Shown here: positions 33,521 through 42,942 of the stretch, piece after piece
Layout of the letters: every line of letters begins with the position of its first letter
Numbering within the stretch: position 1 is the first letter of the stretch
Assembly (NCBI RefSeq): GCF_013744875.1
Contig: NZ_CP059399.1
Location: 1,550,001-1,614,000 of the forward strand
DNA length: 64,000 bases
Reading direction: 5' to 3'
Source: Nocardia huaxiensis
GTDB taxonomy: Bacteria > Actinomycetota > Actinomycetes > Mycobacteriales > Mycobacteriaceae
Notes under the pieces: generated by a model
What the model saw: the letters and a program-made list of their open reading frames with translations, nothing else
Databases searched by the model: none
What the model was told of the DNA's origin: nothing
Translations under genes and position numbers: made by a program

Positions 33521-33691
33521 GGGTGTGGTGTCGCTTGTATTGCGTTGTGCCGCAACCTGTCCGGAATGCGAGGGTTGCAGCGTCAAGCGCGGGTGCGTGT
33601 CTGCGCCACACGCGGGGAAGGGGCGGCGCGGGCACCCGTCACCGCCTAGGCTTCGTGCCATGTCAGGTCGCCGCAATGCCGGTGTGACACG

Positions 33692-34888
33692 GTGCTCCGC
33701 GTGACAGCGCGCCGTGCTCGCCTGGGTGTCATCGCTTGCTTCCTCGTCCTCGCCGGCTGCTCGGGCAGTAAGGCCGGAACCGTGGACTCGACGGCCGCCG
33801 CGCCGTCAACCACCGTCGCTCCCACCACCGCCGAGGCGGCGGCGAACCTGCTGCCCGGTATGCCGCCGCCGCTCTCGCCGACGGACGTGTATGCCGCGAC
33901 CCGCGAGCTGAGCCCGGCTGTCGCCGGTCACCTCACGCGCGTGTACGTGCCCAACAGCGAATCGAATTCGGTCACGGTGATCGATCCGGCGACCTTCCAG
34001 GTGATCGACACCTACCCGTCGGGCGGCAAGGAGCCGCAGCATGTGGTGCCGTCCTACGACCTGCAGACGCTGTACGTGAACAACGACCTGCCCATCGGCG
34101 GCGGCAGCCTGCTGCCCATCGATCCGCGCACCGGTGCGGCGGGGCAACCGATTCCGGTGCGCGACCCGTACAACCTGTACTTCACCCCGGACGGCAGGTA
34201 CGCCCTCGTCATCGCCGAGGCCGACAAGTCGATCGACATCTACGACCCGCACAGCTGGCAGAAGATCGACGCCATCGCCGTGCCGGACTGCCCCGGCGTC
34301 AACCACATGGACTTCACCGCCGACGGCCGCTTCGCGCTCACCAGTTGTGAATTCAGCGGTCGCATGGCGGTGGTCGACATCGCGGCGCTGAGCCTGGTGA
34401 AGATGATCGACCTGCCGCAGGGCCGCGGCGGCAAACCGCAGGACGTGAAGCTGTCACCCGACGGCCGCACCTTCTACGTCGCCGACATGGTCGCCGACGG
34501 CATCTATGTCTTCGACGCCAAGACCTTCGACAACACCGGCTTCCTGCCCACCGGTCACGGCGCGCACGGCCTCTACGTCACCCGCGACTCCAGGCAGATG
34601 CTCATCACCAACCGCCACGAGGGCAGCCTCTCGGTGTGGGACTTCGCCGCCAATGCGCTCGTGCACAAGTGGTTCATCCCCGGCGGCGGCTCCCCGGATA
34701 TGGGCAATCTGTCCGTGGACGGCCGCGTCTTCTGGGTGGCGGGCCGCTATCACGGCGAGGTCTACGCCATCGACATCGCCGAGTGGAAGCTGCTGGCGCG
34801 CATCAAGGTCGGCAACGGCGCGCACGGCCTGACCATCTGGCCGCAGCCCGGCCGCTACTCCACCGGGCACACCGGCGTCATGCGCTGA
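33692..34888 (+). CDS. Beta-propeller (YVTN/cytochrome D1-like) lipoprotein
   Basis: 398 residues. Signal peptide with lipobox VLAGC, then a Ser/Thr/Ala-rich linker of about 40 residues, then repeated blades recognisable as LTRVYVPNSESNSVTVIDP, LQTLYVNNDLP, GRYALVIAEADKSIDIYDP, GRTFYVADMVADGIYVFD and SRQMLITNRHEGSLSVWD. These are the YncE/YVTN seven-bladed repeats. No heme motif (CxxCH) and no catalytic residues were seen, so it is probably a binding or scaffold protein on the outer face of the membrane. GTG at 33701 is an alternative start. Confidence 0.85.
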   Translation: MLRVTARRARLGVIACFLVLAGCSGSKAGTVDSTAAAPSTTVAPTTAEAAANLLPGMPPPLSPTDVYAATRELSPAVAGHLTRVYVPNSESNSVTVIDPATFQVIDTYPSGGKEPQHVVPSYDLQTLYVNNDLPIGGGSLLPIDPRTGAAGQPIPVRDPYNLYFTPDGRYALVIAEADKSIDIYDPHSWQKIDAIAVPDCPGVNHMDFTADGRFALTSCEFSGRMAVVDIAALSLVKMIDLPQGRGGKPQDVKLSPDGRTFYVADMVADGIYVFDAKTFDNTGFLPTGHGAHGLYVTRDSRQMLITNRHEGSLSVWDFAANALVHKWFIPGGGSPDMGNLSVDGRVFWVAGRYHGEVYAIDIAEWKLLARIKVGNGAHGLTIWPQPGRYSTGHTGVMR

Positions 34889-35009
34889 CCCGTTCGAGCC
34901 GCCTGGGGAGAGTGAGAAATCTGCCCCTATTTTCTGTAGGGGTTCACAGCAACAATGTCGGAATCGCGCGTCTACCAGGGTGTTTTTGCTGGCGTGTCGT
35001 CAATAACAG

Positions 35010-35021
35010 TACTCGCGAGTA
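35010..35021 (+). promoter_or_regulatory. 12-bp perfect palindrome in the accD5 promoter
   Basis: TACTCGCGAGTA, centred about 42 bp upstream of the -10 box of accD5. Its position near -50 suggests a regulator site. Confidence 0.5.
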
Positions 35022-35057
35022 GCCCAGACACGATTACAAATGACCACTGGTACTGGT

Positions 35058-35063
35058 TACACT
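35058..35063 (+). promoter_or_regulatory. -10 box of accD5 (leaderless)
   Basis: TACACT, 7 nt before ATG 35071. Confidence 0.5.
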
Positions 35064-35070
35064 CCCCGTC

Positions 35071-36708
35071 ATGACGAGTGTCCAGCAGCAGCCTTCGCCG
35101 GGGTCGGCGGGCGCCCCAGATATCCACACCACCGCCGGCAAGCTGGCTGACCTGCGCAATCGGCTGGAAGAGGCCAAGCACCCCATGGGTGAGGCCGCCG
35201 TCGACAAGGTGCACGCCAAGGGCAAGATGACCGCGCGCGAGCGCATCCTCGCCCTGCTGGACGAGGGCTCGTTCGTCGAACTCGACGCCCTGGCCCGCCA
35301 CCGCAGCGTGAACTTCGGTCTCGCCGACCAGCGTCCGCTGGGTGACGGCGTGGTGACCGGCTACGGCACCATCGACGGCCGCGACGTCTGCATCTTCTCC
35401 CAGGACGTCACCGTTTTCGGTGGCTCCCTCGGCGAGGTGTACGGCGAGAAGATCGTCAAGGTCATGGACCTGGCACTCAAGACCGGCCGCCCACTGATCG
35501 GCATCAACGAGGGCGCGGGCGCGCGCATCCAGGAGGGCGTCGTCTCCCTGGGCCTCTACGGCGAGATCTTCCACCGCAATATCCAGGCCTCCGGCGTGAT
35601 CCCGCAGATCTCGCTCATCATGGGCCCGGCCGCCGGCGGCCACGTGTACTCGCCGGCGCTGACCGACTTCGTCGTCATGGTCGACCAGACCTCGCAGATG
35701 TTCGTCACCGGCCCGGACGTGATCAAGACCGTCACCGGTGAAGAGGTCACCATGGAGGAGCTGGGCGGCGCCCAGACCCACATGGTGAAGTCCGGTGTCG
35801 CCCACTACGTCGCCTCCGGCGAGCAGGACGCCCTCGACTACGTGCGCGATCTGCTGAGCTACCTGCCCAGCAACAACCGCGCCGAGGCCCCGCGCTTCCC
35901 GTCCTCGAATCCCGTTGCGGGCATCGAGGATTCGCTCACCGAGGCCGATCTGGAACTGGACACCATCGTCCCGGATTCGCCGAACCAGCCGTACGACATG
36001 CACGAGGTCATCAAGCGCCTGGTGGACGACGAGGAGTTCCTCGAGGTCCAGGCCGAGCGCGCCATGAACATCATCGTCGGCTTCGCCCGCGTGGACGGCC
36101 GCAGCGTCGGCATCGTGGCCAACCAGCCCACCCAGTTCGCGGGCTGCCTGGACATCGACGCCTCGGAGAAGGCCGCGCGCTTCGTGCGCACCTGCGACGC
36201 CTTCAATGTCCCGATCATCACCCTGGTGGACGTGCCGGGCTTCCTGCCGGGCACCGGCCAGGAATACAACGGCATCATCCGCCGCGGCGCGAAGCTGCTG
36301 TATGCCTACGGTGAGGCCACTGTGGGCAAAATCACCATCATCACCCGCAAGGCCTACGGCGGCGCCTACGACGTCATGGGTTCCAAGCACATGGGCGCCG
36401 ATGTGAACCTGGCGTGGCCGACGGCGCAGATCGCCGTCATGGGCGCGTCCGGCGCGGTCGGTTTCGTGTACCGCAAGCAGCTGCAGCAGGCGGCCGCCGA
36501 GGGCAACGATGTCGACGCGCTGCGCCTCGAGCTGCAGAACGAGTACGAGGACACCCTGGTGAACCCGTACGTGGCGGCTGAGCGCGGTTATGTCGACGCG
36601 GTCATCCCGCCGTCGCACACGCGCGGTCAGATCGTCTCGGCGCTGCGGCTGCTCGAGCGCAAGATGGTGTCGCTGCCTCCGAAGAAGCACGGCAACATTC
36701 CGCTCTGA
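35071..36708 (+). CDS. accD5: Acyl-CoA carboxylase beta subunit (propionyl-CoA carboxylase type), AccD5
   Basis: 545 residues, carboxyltransferase. Transfers CO2 from biotin on AccA3 to propionyl- or acetyl-CoA. N half: [18 protein letters not shown] and [16 protein letters not shown] (oxyanion Gly-Ala); C half: [27 protein letters not shown] and [18 protein letters not shown], the acyl-CoA and biotin binding loops. The [11 protein letters not shown] segment contains the acyl-chain specificity position of PCC enzymes. First gene before accE5 and maf, as in mycobacteria. Confidence 0.95.
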   Translation: MTSVQQQPSPGSAGAPDIHTTAGKLADLRNRLEEAKHPMGEAAVDKVHAKGKMTARERILALLDEGSFVELDALARHRSVNFGLADQRPLGDGVVTGYGTIDGRDVCIFSQDVTVFGGSLGEVYGEKIVKVMDLALKTGRPLIGINEGAGARIQEGVVSLGLYGEIFHRNIQASGVIPQISLIMGPAAGGHVYSPALTDFVVMVDQTSQMFVTGPDVIKTVTGEEVTMEELGGAQTHMVKSGVAHYVASGEQDALDYVRDLLSYLPSNNRAEAPRFPSSNPVAGIEDSLTEADLELDTIVPDSPNQPYDMHEVIKRLVDDEEFLEVQAERAMNIIVGFARVDGRSVGIVANQPTQFAGCLDIDASEKAARFVRTCDAFNVPIITLVDVPGFLPGTGQEYNGIIRRGAKLLYAYGEATVGKITIITRKAYGGAYDVMGSKHMGADVNLAWPTAQIAVMGASGAVGFVYRKQLQQAAAEGNDVDALRLELQNEYEDTLVNPYVAAERGYVDAVIPPSHTRGQIVSALRLLERKMVSLPPKKHGNIPL

Positions 36709-36804
36709 ATCGACGATATGCGCGGTGTGGGGCGCACACTGACATGTGAGTCAGGTGACTCGTACCGCGCACGATCGCCCTATCCGAGCAAAGATGGTAA
36801 GAAC

Positions 36805-36828
36805 GCGGCCCTCGCACTCAGGGGCCGC
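36805..36828 (+). terminator. Hairpin between accD5 and accE5
   Basis: GCGGCCC and GGGCCGC separated by 10 nt. If it ends some transcripts, accE5 would be made in smaller amount or from a promoter in the 209-bp gap. Confidence 0.4.
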
Positions 36829-36917
36829 AACGAATACCGTTTGCGGATTCGGAATGCTTTTCCGGACCGCGGACCGAGCCGCGTGACCCGCGGCGAGTGG
36901 ACAGGAGGACTGGCGCT

Positions 36918-37244
36918 GTGACGACCATGGCTGATGAAGAGGTATTGCGCGCCGCCGAACTGGATCTAGCCGTCGATGACGAACTGGCGGACGCAGTCGA
37001 TACCGCCGTCGCCGCGGCCGAGACGCCCAGCGCTGGGCCGGCCATCCAGATCCTGAAGGGCAATCCGACCGACGTGGAGCTCGCCGCTCTGGTGGCGGTC
37101 TTCGCCGCCGCGTCGGCCTCGGCCTCCGCCGCACCGGCCGACAACGGCCCGGCCGACATGTGGGGCCGCCCCACCCTGTCGCACCGCGGCACCGCCCCGT
37201 TCTCGCCGTACGCCTTCCCGGCGCTCTCGCACCTGCGGGATTGA
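36918..37244 (+). CDS. accE5: Acyl-CoA carboxylase epsilon subunit
   Basis: 108 residues from GTG 36918 (AGGAGG 10-15 nt upstream). Acidic N-terminal half, then IQILKGNPTDVELAALVAVF, the hallmark 'G.pt.eElAAL.avl' helix that binds the beta subunit, an Ala/Ser linker, and the C-terminal tail FSPYAFPALSHL, close to 'P...W..S.r' ends of AccE proteins. Stabilises the AccA3-AccD5 complex. Position directly after accD5 supports the call. Confidence 0.88.
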   Translation: MTTMADEEVLRAAELDLAVDDELADAVDTAVAAAETPSAGPAIQILKGNPTDVELAALVAVFAAASASASAAPADNGPADMWGRPTLSHRGTAPFSPYAFPALSHLRD

Positions 37245-37388
37245 TCAACTCTCGAAACTCTCAGGGGCTTCGCCCCCCGAACCCCCAGAGGCGGGGAGAG
37301 TTTCGAGCCGCTGGCCTCCCCGCCCGCAGCGGCGGGGGAGAGCTTGTGCGGCGGCGCTGGGCCATCCGGTCCGGCGAGAATCCCAACG

Positions 37389-37394
37389 TAGACT
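37389..37394 (+). promoter_or_regulatory. -10 box of maf (leaderless)
   Basis: TAGACT, 8 nt before GTG 37403. Confidence 0.45.
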
Positions 37395-37402
37395 GACGGC
37401 TC

Positions 37403-38053
37403 GTGACGATCTTCGTACTCGGCTCCCAGTCCCCGGCCCGGCTCGGCGTCCTGCGTAATGCGGGGGTCGAGCCGGTTGTCGTCGTGTCGCATGTGGATGA
37501 GGACGCGGTGGCGGCGGCGCTACCCGCGGGCACCACGCCGGATCGGGTGGTGGTGGAGCTGGCGCGGGCCAAGGCGCTGGAGGTGGCCGAACAGCTGGCC
37601 GCTGATTCCGGCGCTGCCGCGTACGCGGATTCCGTTGTGGTGGGCTGTGATTCGATGCTGCTCGTGGACGGGGTGTTGCAGGGCAAGCCGCAGACCGCGG
37701 AGGTGGCGCGGGCGCGCTGGGGGCAGATGGCCGGGCGCAGTGCGGATCTGCTCACCGGGCACTGCGTGCTGCGGGTGCGCGACGGCGCGGTGGTCGCGGA
37801 ATCCTCCGATTGCAGTTCCACCACAGTGCATTTCGCCAAGCCGGAGCCGGACGAGCTGGACGCCTACATCGCCACGGCCGAGCCGCTGCAGGTGGCCGGT
37901 GCGTTCACCCTGGACGGCCGCGGCGGCTGGTTCGTGGACCGCATCGACGGAGATCCGTCCAGCGTCATCGGGATCGGGCTACCGCTGGTTCGTCGCCTGC
38001 TTGCCGACGTGGGGGTCGGCATTGCGCAGCTGTGGGGCGATACGTCCCGTTGA
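37403..38053 (+). CDS. maf: Maf-family nucleoside triphosphate pyrophosphatase
   Basis: 216 residues. Begins FVLGSQSPARLGVLRNAG (the S-x-S-PRR-like N-terminal motif), with the catalytic Asp in VVVGCDSMLLVDG, the Lys of GKPQTAEVARA and the C-terminal SSVIGIGLPLVRRLL. Hydrolyses non-canonical or modified nucleoside triphosphates to monophosphates. Its last 75 bp overlap the 3' end of the convergent regulator gene. Confidence 0.92.
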   Translation: MTIFVLGSQSPARLGVLRNAGVEPVVVVSHVDEDAVAAALPAGTTPDRVVVELARAKALEVAEQLAADSGAAAYADSVVVGCDSMLLVDGVLQGKPQTAEVARARWGQMAGRSADLLTGHCVLRVRDGAVVAESSDCSSTTVHFAKPEPDELDAYIATAEPLQVAGAFTLDGRGGWFVDRIDGDPSSVIGIGLPLVRRLLADVGVGIAQLWGDTSR

Positions 38054-38749
38054 GGGCGCCAGCCGGGGCGACACGGACTCCTCGGCCTCCACGCCGGGGA
38101 CCGCGGGCGCGTGCGTCTTGAGCAGTTCCAGGCGCGCCACGCACAGTTCCGGTTCCACGAACGGGTGCAGGCGGACGTTCACCTGATCGCGTCCGCCATT
38201 GCGGTCCAGCACTTCTCGCATGAGTCCGAGGTGCACCCCGCACACGACTTCCGAATGCGTGCGCGCGAGTTCGCGCAGCGGGCAGGCGGTCATGCGGATC
38301 ATGACCTGTTCGTCGGTTTCGCCATTGTGGTCGCGCTCGGGGGCGAAGCCGAGTTCCGACATCAGCGTGACCGTCAGATCTTTCGCGTCCTCGAGCGATT
38401 CGACCGGTTGGTCCACCGATTCCATTTTCGCGCCCCAGGCCCGTCCGGCCGCGATGGCGGCGTCGGAGCGACGGCGTGGATCGCTGCCCAGCTGGTCGGC
38501 GAGGACCTGTGCCAAATCCTGATAGCCGACCGATCGCTGCACGGCCGCATATCCAATGCGCGGGCGCCCTCGACCGCGCGGTGGCTGCTGGAATTGCCGC
38601 ACCAGTGATTCCCGGGTGAGGACATCCAAATGGAAACGAACCGTGGTCACATGCTGTCCGGTGACACGGGCGAGTTCCTGCGCGTCGAGAGGCTCACTGG
38701 CGCCGCGTAGGATCGCGAGCAGTCGCCGCCGCGGCCAAGAATCGGACAT
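37979..38749 (-). CDS. Winged-helix transcriptional regulator with C-terminal cysteines (SufR/ArsR-like)
   Basis: 256 residues. N terminus RRRLLAILRGASEPLDAQEL and GQHVTTVRFHLDVLTRESLV form a winged helix like ArsR/SufR regulators. The central domain contains MTACPLRELARTHSEVVCG followed by VHLGL; Cys and His at these positions resemble the iron-sulfur site of SufR-type repressors, though the exact ligand set is not clear. Divergent from sseA. The C-terminal 25 codons overlap maf on the other strand, an unusual tail-to-tail overlap. Redox or Fe-S sensing is inference. Confidence 0.8.
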   Translation of the reverse strand: MSDSWPRRRLLAILRGASEPLDAQELARVTGQHVTTVRFHLDVLTRESLVRQFQQPPRGRGRPRIGYAAVQRSVGYQDLAQVLADQLGSDPRRRSDAAIAAGRAWGAKMESVDQPVESLEDAKDLTVTLMSELGFAPERDHNGETDEQVMIRMTACPLRELARTHSEVVCGVHLGLMREVLDRNGGRDQVNVRLHPFVEPELCVARLELLKTHAPAVPGVEAEESVSPRLAPSTGRIAPQLRNADPHVGKQATNQR

Positions 38750-38914
38750 AGCTCACCCCTCCTCTCGGGAGACTTTATCGGATGAAGCTGCGCTTAATTC
38801 GCCCAATCACCCGATTCGTGATCTGAAACGAGTTTCGTAACCGCACCATGCCTACGATCGGTGTTGAGATTCTTACCGCCAATACCTAACCCACCACGCG
38901 TGAAGGACCACACC

Positions 38915-39814
38915 GTGCCCGTCGCCCCGGATCCGCATTCCACGTTCGGCTCCTATGCACATCCTGATCGACTAGTAACCACAGAGTGGCTGTCTGCAAA
39001 CATCGGCGCGCCGGGACTCAAGATCATCGAGTCCAACGAAGACATATTGCTATACGACATCGGCCATGTCCCGGGTGCGGTCAAGATCGATTGGCGTTCC
39101 GAGCTGATCGACCAGCGCACCCGCGATGTCATCGACGGTGAACGCTTCGCGGCCCTCATGCGCGCGAAGGGTGTCGAGCGTGACGACACCGTGGTCCTCT
39201 ACGGCGACAAGTACAACAGCACCGCAGCCGCCACCCTATGGGTCTTCACGCTCTTCGGCCACAAAGACGTCCGCCTGCTCGACGGCGGCCGCGACGCGTG
39301 GATCTCCGAGGGCCGCGACACCGCCTTCGAAGTGCCGTACCTGGCGGTGACGGACTACCCCGTGGTCGATCGCGACGACAAGGTCGCCCGCGCGTACCGC
39401 GAGGACGTGGTCGCCCAGCTCGGCAGCCCGCTGGTCGATGTGCGCGTCTTCGAGGAGTACACCGGCGAACTCGTGCAGCTGGAGCGCGCCGACGAACAGG
39501 CCCTGCGCTCGGGCCACATTCCCACCGCGGTGAACATCCCGTGGACCTCCGCGGTCGGCGCGGACTCGCGCTTCCGGCCGCGCGCCGAGCTGGATGTCAT
39601 CTACGGCGCGGTCGCCGACGGCAGCGCACCGATCGTCTACGCCCGCATCGGCGAGCGTTCGGCCCACACCTGGTTCGTGCTGACGCATCTGCTCGGCGTG
39701 GCCGGAGTGCGCAATTACGACGGCTCCTGGACCGAGTGGGCGAATCTGGTGGGCGCACCCATCGTCACCGGGGAAGACCCGGGCCCGGCGCCGGTGATAG
39801 CGTCGCGGTCGTAA
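38915..39814 (+). CDS. sseA: Rhodanese-domain protein SseA homologue lacking the catalytic cysteine
   Basis: 299 residues from GTG 38915 (AAGGA upstream). Two rhodanese domains: inactive N-terminal ([27 protein letters not shown]) and C-terminal ([40 protein letters not shown]). In active SseA the active-site loop reads YCRIGERS; here codon GCC at 39641-39643 gives YARIGERS, Ala243. The protein contains no cysteine anywhere, so thiosulfate sulfurtransferase activity is not possible by the known mechanism. The frame is intact and otherwise well conserved, implying a retained non-catalytic role. Confidence 0.88.
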   Translation: MPVAPDPHSTFGSYAHPDRLVTTEWLSANIGAPGLKIIESNEDILLYDIGHVPGAVKIDWRSELIDQRTRDVIDGERFAALMRAKGVERDDTVVLYGDKYNSTAAATLWVFTLFGHKDVRLLDGGRDAWISEGRDTAFEVPYLAVTDYPVVDRDDKVARAYREDVVAQLGSPLVDVRVFEEYTGELVQLERADEQALRSGHIPTAVNIPWTSAVGADSRFRPRAELDVIYGAVADGSAPIVYARIGERSAHTWFVLTHLLGVAGVRNYDGSWTEWANLVGAPIVTGEDPGPAPVIASRS

Positions 39815-39952
39815 CGGGGACGCCGATTTCCGGCGATCCACGAGGGAACCGGGCTCCAGGATGTAGCCTCCTGGGGTCGCTTCCGGCGAGTCGGCTTGCC
39901 CCTACTGCCGGGTAGCCCTAGCCCGGTTCGGCGCTTGTTGGCAGACTGCCTA

Positions 39953-39958
39953 CACTCG
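39953..39958 (+). promoter_or_regulatory. -10 box of accA3
   Basis: TACACT, giving a leader of about 28 nt before GTG 39994, with AGGAGG 7-12 nt upstream of the start. Unlike accD5, this gene is leadered. Confidence 0.45.
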
Positions 39959-39993
39959 CCCAAGACGAAAGTTTTCAGAGCACAGGAGGCTCA

Positions 39994-41787
39994 GTGCCCA
40001 ACCATGCCAACGCGCAGATCACGAAAGTCCTCGTAGCCAACCGAGGCGAGATCGCCGTGCGCGTGATCCGGGCCGCCAAGGACGCCGGCATCGCGAGTGT
40101 CGCCGTCTACGCCGAGCCGGACGCCGACGCGCCGTTCGTGAAGCTCGCCGACGAGGCCTTCGCGCTGGGCGGCCAGACCTCGGCCGAGTCGTACCTCGTG
40201 TTCGACAAGATCCTCGACGCCGCCGCCAAGGCCGGCGCGGACGCGATCCACCCGGGCTACGGCTTCCTTTCCGAGAACGCCGACTTCGCGCAGGCCGTGA
40301 TCGACGCCGGTCTCATCTGGATCGGCCCCTCGCCGCAGTCCATCCGCGATCTGGGCGACAAGGTCACCGCCCGCCACATCGCCGAGCGCGCCCAGGCCCC
40401 GATGGCCGCGGGCACCAAGGACCCGGTCAAGAACGCCGACGAGGTCGTCGCGTTCGCCAAGGAGTACGGCGTCCCGGTGGCCATCAAGGCCGCCTTCGGT
40501 GGTGGCGGCCGCGGCATGAAGGTCGCGCACACCATCGAGGAGATCCCGGAGCTGTTCGAGTCCGCCACCCGTGAGGCCATCGCCGCCTTCGGTCGCGGTG
40601 AGTGCTTCGTGGAGCAGTACCTGGACAAGGCCCGCCACGTCGAGGCGCAGGTCATCGCCGACAAGCACGGCAATGTGGTCGTCGCGGGCACTCGCGACTG
40701 CTCGCTGCAGCGCCGCTTCCAGAAGCTCGTCGAGGAGGCGCCCGCGCCGTTCCTGTCCGACGAGGTGCGCTCCAAGATCCACGAGTCCGCCAAGCGCATC
40801 TGCAAGGAAGCCGGCTACTACGGCGCCGGCACCGTGGAGTACCTGGTGCAGGGCGAGACGGTGTCCTTCCTCGAGGTGAACACCCGCCTGCAGGTCGAGC
40901 ACCCGGTCACCGAGGAGACCGCCGGAATCGACCTGGTGCGCCAGCAGTTCCGCATCGCCGAGGGCCACGAGCTGTCCATCAAGGAGGACCCCACCCCGCG
41001 TGGCCACTCCTTCGAGTTCCGCATCAACGGTGAGGACGCCGGCCGCGGCTTCCTGCCCGCCCCCGGCCCGGTCGTCGTCTACAAGGAGCCCGCGGGCCCC
41101 GGCGTGCGCGTCGACTCCGGTGTGGTCGAGGGCTCGGTCATCGGCGGCCAGTTCGACTCCATGCTGTCCAAGCTGATCGTCACCGGCGAGACCCGCGAGC
41201 AGGCGCTGCAGCGCGCCGCCCGCGCCCTGGCCGAGTACCAGATCGAGGGCCTGGCCACGGTCATCCCGTTCCACCGCCACATTGTCGAGAACCCCGCGTT
41301 CGTCGGCGACGGCACCAAGTTCGACGTCTACACCAAGTGGATCGAGAACGAGTGGGAGAACCCCATCGAGCCCTACACCGGTGGCGTCGCCATCGAGGAG
41401 GACGACGAGGCTCCCCGCCAGAAGGTGGTCGTCGAGGTCGGCGGCCGTCGCCTGGAAGTGTCTCTACCGGGCCAGTTCTCGGTCGGCGCCGCCGGTAACG
41501 GCGCCGCCGCCGGTGTGGTCCGCAAGAAGCCGAAGCCGCGCAAGCGCGGCGGCGGCGCGGGCGGCGCGGCCTCCGGTGACGCCGTGACCGCGCCCATGCA
41601 GGGCACCGTCGTCAAGGTCGCCGTCGAAGAGGGCCAGACCGTCGAGGCCGGTGACCTGGTCGTGGTGCTCGAGGCCATGAAGATGGAGAACCCGGTCACC
41701 GCGCACAAGGCCGGTGTCATCACGGGTCTGTCGGTGGAGGCCGGTGCGGCCATCACCCAGGGCACCGTGCTCGCCGAGATCAAGTAG
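39994..41787 (+). CDS. accA3: Acyl-CoA carboxylase alpha subunit: biotin carboxylase plus biotin carrier
   Basis: 597 residues. Biotin carboxylase: [35 protein letters not shown], the glycine-rich ATP loop [10 protein letters not shown], and [16 protein letters not shown] basic linker ([15 protein letters not shown]) leads to the C-terminal biotin carrier domain with EAMKMENPV, the lysine being biotinylated by BirA. Shared alpha subunit for several acyl-CoA carboxylases in this lineage. The mycobacterial sufE-like gene normally between sseA and accA3 is absent; the gap is 179 bp without a gene. Confidence 0.96.
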   Translation: MPNHANAQITKVLVANRGEIAVRVIRAAKDAGIASVAVYAEPDADAPFVKLADEAFALGGQTSAESYLVFDKILDAAAKAGADAIHPGYGFLSENADFAQAVIDAGLIWIGPSPQSIRDLGDKVTARHIAERAQAPMAAGTKDPVKNADEVVAFAKEYGVPVAIKAAFGGGGRGMKVAHTIEEIPELFESATREAIAAFGRGECFVEQYLDKARHVEAQVIADKHGNVVVAGTRDCSLQRRFQKLVEEAPAPFLSDEVRSKIHESAKRICKEAGYYGAGTVEYLVQGETVSFLEVNTRLQVEHPVTEETAGIDLVRQQFRIAEGHELSIKEDPTPRGHSFEFRINGEDAGRGFLPAPGPVVVYKEPAGPGVRVDSGVVEGSVIGGQFDSMLSKLIVTGETREQALQRAARALAEYQIEGLATVIPFHRHIVENPAFVGDGTKFDVYTKWIENEWENPIEPYTGGVAIEEDDEAPRQKVVVEVGGRRLEVSLPGQFSVGAAGNGAAAGVVRKKPKPRKRGGGAGGAASGDAVTAPMQGTVVKVAVEEGQTVEAGDLVVVLEAMKMENPVTAHKAGVITGLSVEAGAAITQGTVLAEIK

Positions 41788-41800
41788 CACCAGCTTCCGG

Positions 41801-41832
41801 AGCAGGCCGTCCCCCACGGGTGACGGCCTGCT
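41801..41832 (+). terminator. Terminator hairpin after accA3
   Basis: AGCAGGCCGTC (41801-41811) pairs perfectly with GACGGCCTGCT (41822-41832) across a 10-nt loop. Confidence 0.7.
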
Positions 41833-41890
41833 CTGCTGTGTCGGTACAGTCTTCGGCGAACTGTACGGAACCACCTCGGGGGATAGGCAA

Positions 41891-42826
41891 TTGGAGATCG
41901 GACGCGGCGGCAATACGGTGCTCACGAATGGGAGCGTCGCGATTCAGTTCCTCGGAACCCAGTACCGGCCAGAGCTTTTCGCACTGAGCCTGGGTGCGTC
42001 CGGCCGGGTGTGCGGCGCGGCGGACGTCGTGGCAGGCAAAGATTTCGCGAGTGCGACGCCGAATCGGTCGGTGGCCCTGCGCGGCTCGGCGATCGAAATC
42101 GACCTCGCCGGAATCGATCCCGCGATCGACCGCATCGTCATCGCGGCCGTACTGCCGCAGGGCAACTTCGCTGGGGCCCGGTTGACCACCGCGGTGCACG
42201 ATGGGCCCGGCCGGACCTATTCGCTGGTCGTCGACGACCTGCGGACCGAGAACGCCATGCTGCTCGCCGAGGTGTACCGGCACAACGGCGGCTGGAAGGT
42301 GCGCAACCCCGGCCAGGGATACAACTCCGGAACCCACGGTCTGACAGCCGATTTCGGATTACCGCAGATCATTCCTGCTGCCGCGCATCAGTTTCCGGTT
42401 CCACAGCCGGCACCGGCTCCGAACCCACTGCCCGGTCCGGGAACCCCGCCCGGGACCCCACGCCAATCCCACGGCCAGAGCGTCCCCCGCTACCTCCTCA
42501 GCCTCACGATCTGGACGGCGTTGCTGCTGCTGGTTGGTTGGGGTGCGGTGAGCTGCCAGGGCGAGATCTATGGTGACGGCCCGATCAAATGCGGCACCGA
42601 GGTCATGCAGGCCGGTGACGAATGCCGCACCACCAGCGGCGGCGGCAGCACCACGAAGTCGATGGATGAGCAACGCTCGGTCAACAATCGCCTGTCCTGG
42701 GTCGGGCTGATCTTCTTCGGTGCTCTGGCCGTGCTGTTCGCGTGGGTGGTACTCCGGACGCTGTTCGCATTCCTCAGCGGCAAGCGGTGGGACGAGTTCT
42801 CGCCCGAGACGGAGCAGAACGGCTAG
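41891..42826 (+). CDS. TerD-domain protein with C-terminal membrane segments
   Basis: 311 residues if TTG 41891 is used (GGGGGA 8 nt upstream); GTG 41921 is an alternative. The N-terminal 170 residues resemble TerD: strands around ALRGSAIEIDLAGIDPAIDRIVIAAVL, VDDLRTENAMLLAEVYRHNGGWKVRNPGQGY and GLTADFG. The usual TerD calcium motif (GWD...FDLDAS) is not preserved. A Pro-rich linker follows, then two transmembrane helices flanking a polar loop with two Cys pairs. This suggests a membrane-anchored stress protein; function unknown. Confidence 0.75.
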   Translation: MEIGRGGNTVLTNGSVAIQFLGTQYRPELFALSLGASGRVCGAADVVAGKDFASATPNRSVALRGSAIEIDLAGIDPAIDRIVIAAVLPQGNFAGARLTTAVHDGPGRTYSLVVDDLRTENAMLLAEVYRHNGGWKVRNPGQGYNSGTHGLTADFGLPQIIPAAAHQFPVPQPAPAPNPLPGPGTPPGTPRQSHGQSVPRYLLSLTIWTALLLLVGWGAVSCQGEIYGDGPIKCGTEVMQAGDECRTTSGGGSTTKSMDEQRSVNNRLSWVGLIFFGALAVLFAWVVLRTLFAFLSGKRWDEFSPETEQNG

Positions 42827-42930
42827 CGCAGTGTGCCGCGCGACAGCGGTGTCGGCATCGGCCGGCGTACGCGTTCGGGCGGGGTCCGGGCCTACGTCTG
42901 CGGGCGGACGTGCGGTGTGGGTGGGGGCGC

Positions 42931-42936
42931 TATGGT
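42931..42936 (+). promoter_or_regulatory. -10 box of the DUF1707 gene (leaderless)
   Basis: TATGGT, 6 nt before ATG 42943. Confidence 0.5.
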
Positions 42937-42942
42937 CGTGTT

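Noticed and set aside
34924..34942. Riboswitch upstream of accD5
   Set aside because: Only a simple 6-bp hairpin (CCCCTA/TAGGGG); accD5 appears leaderless, so no leader RNA is available.
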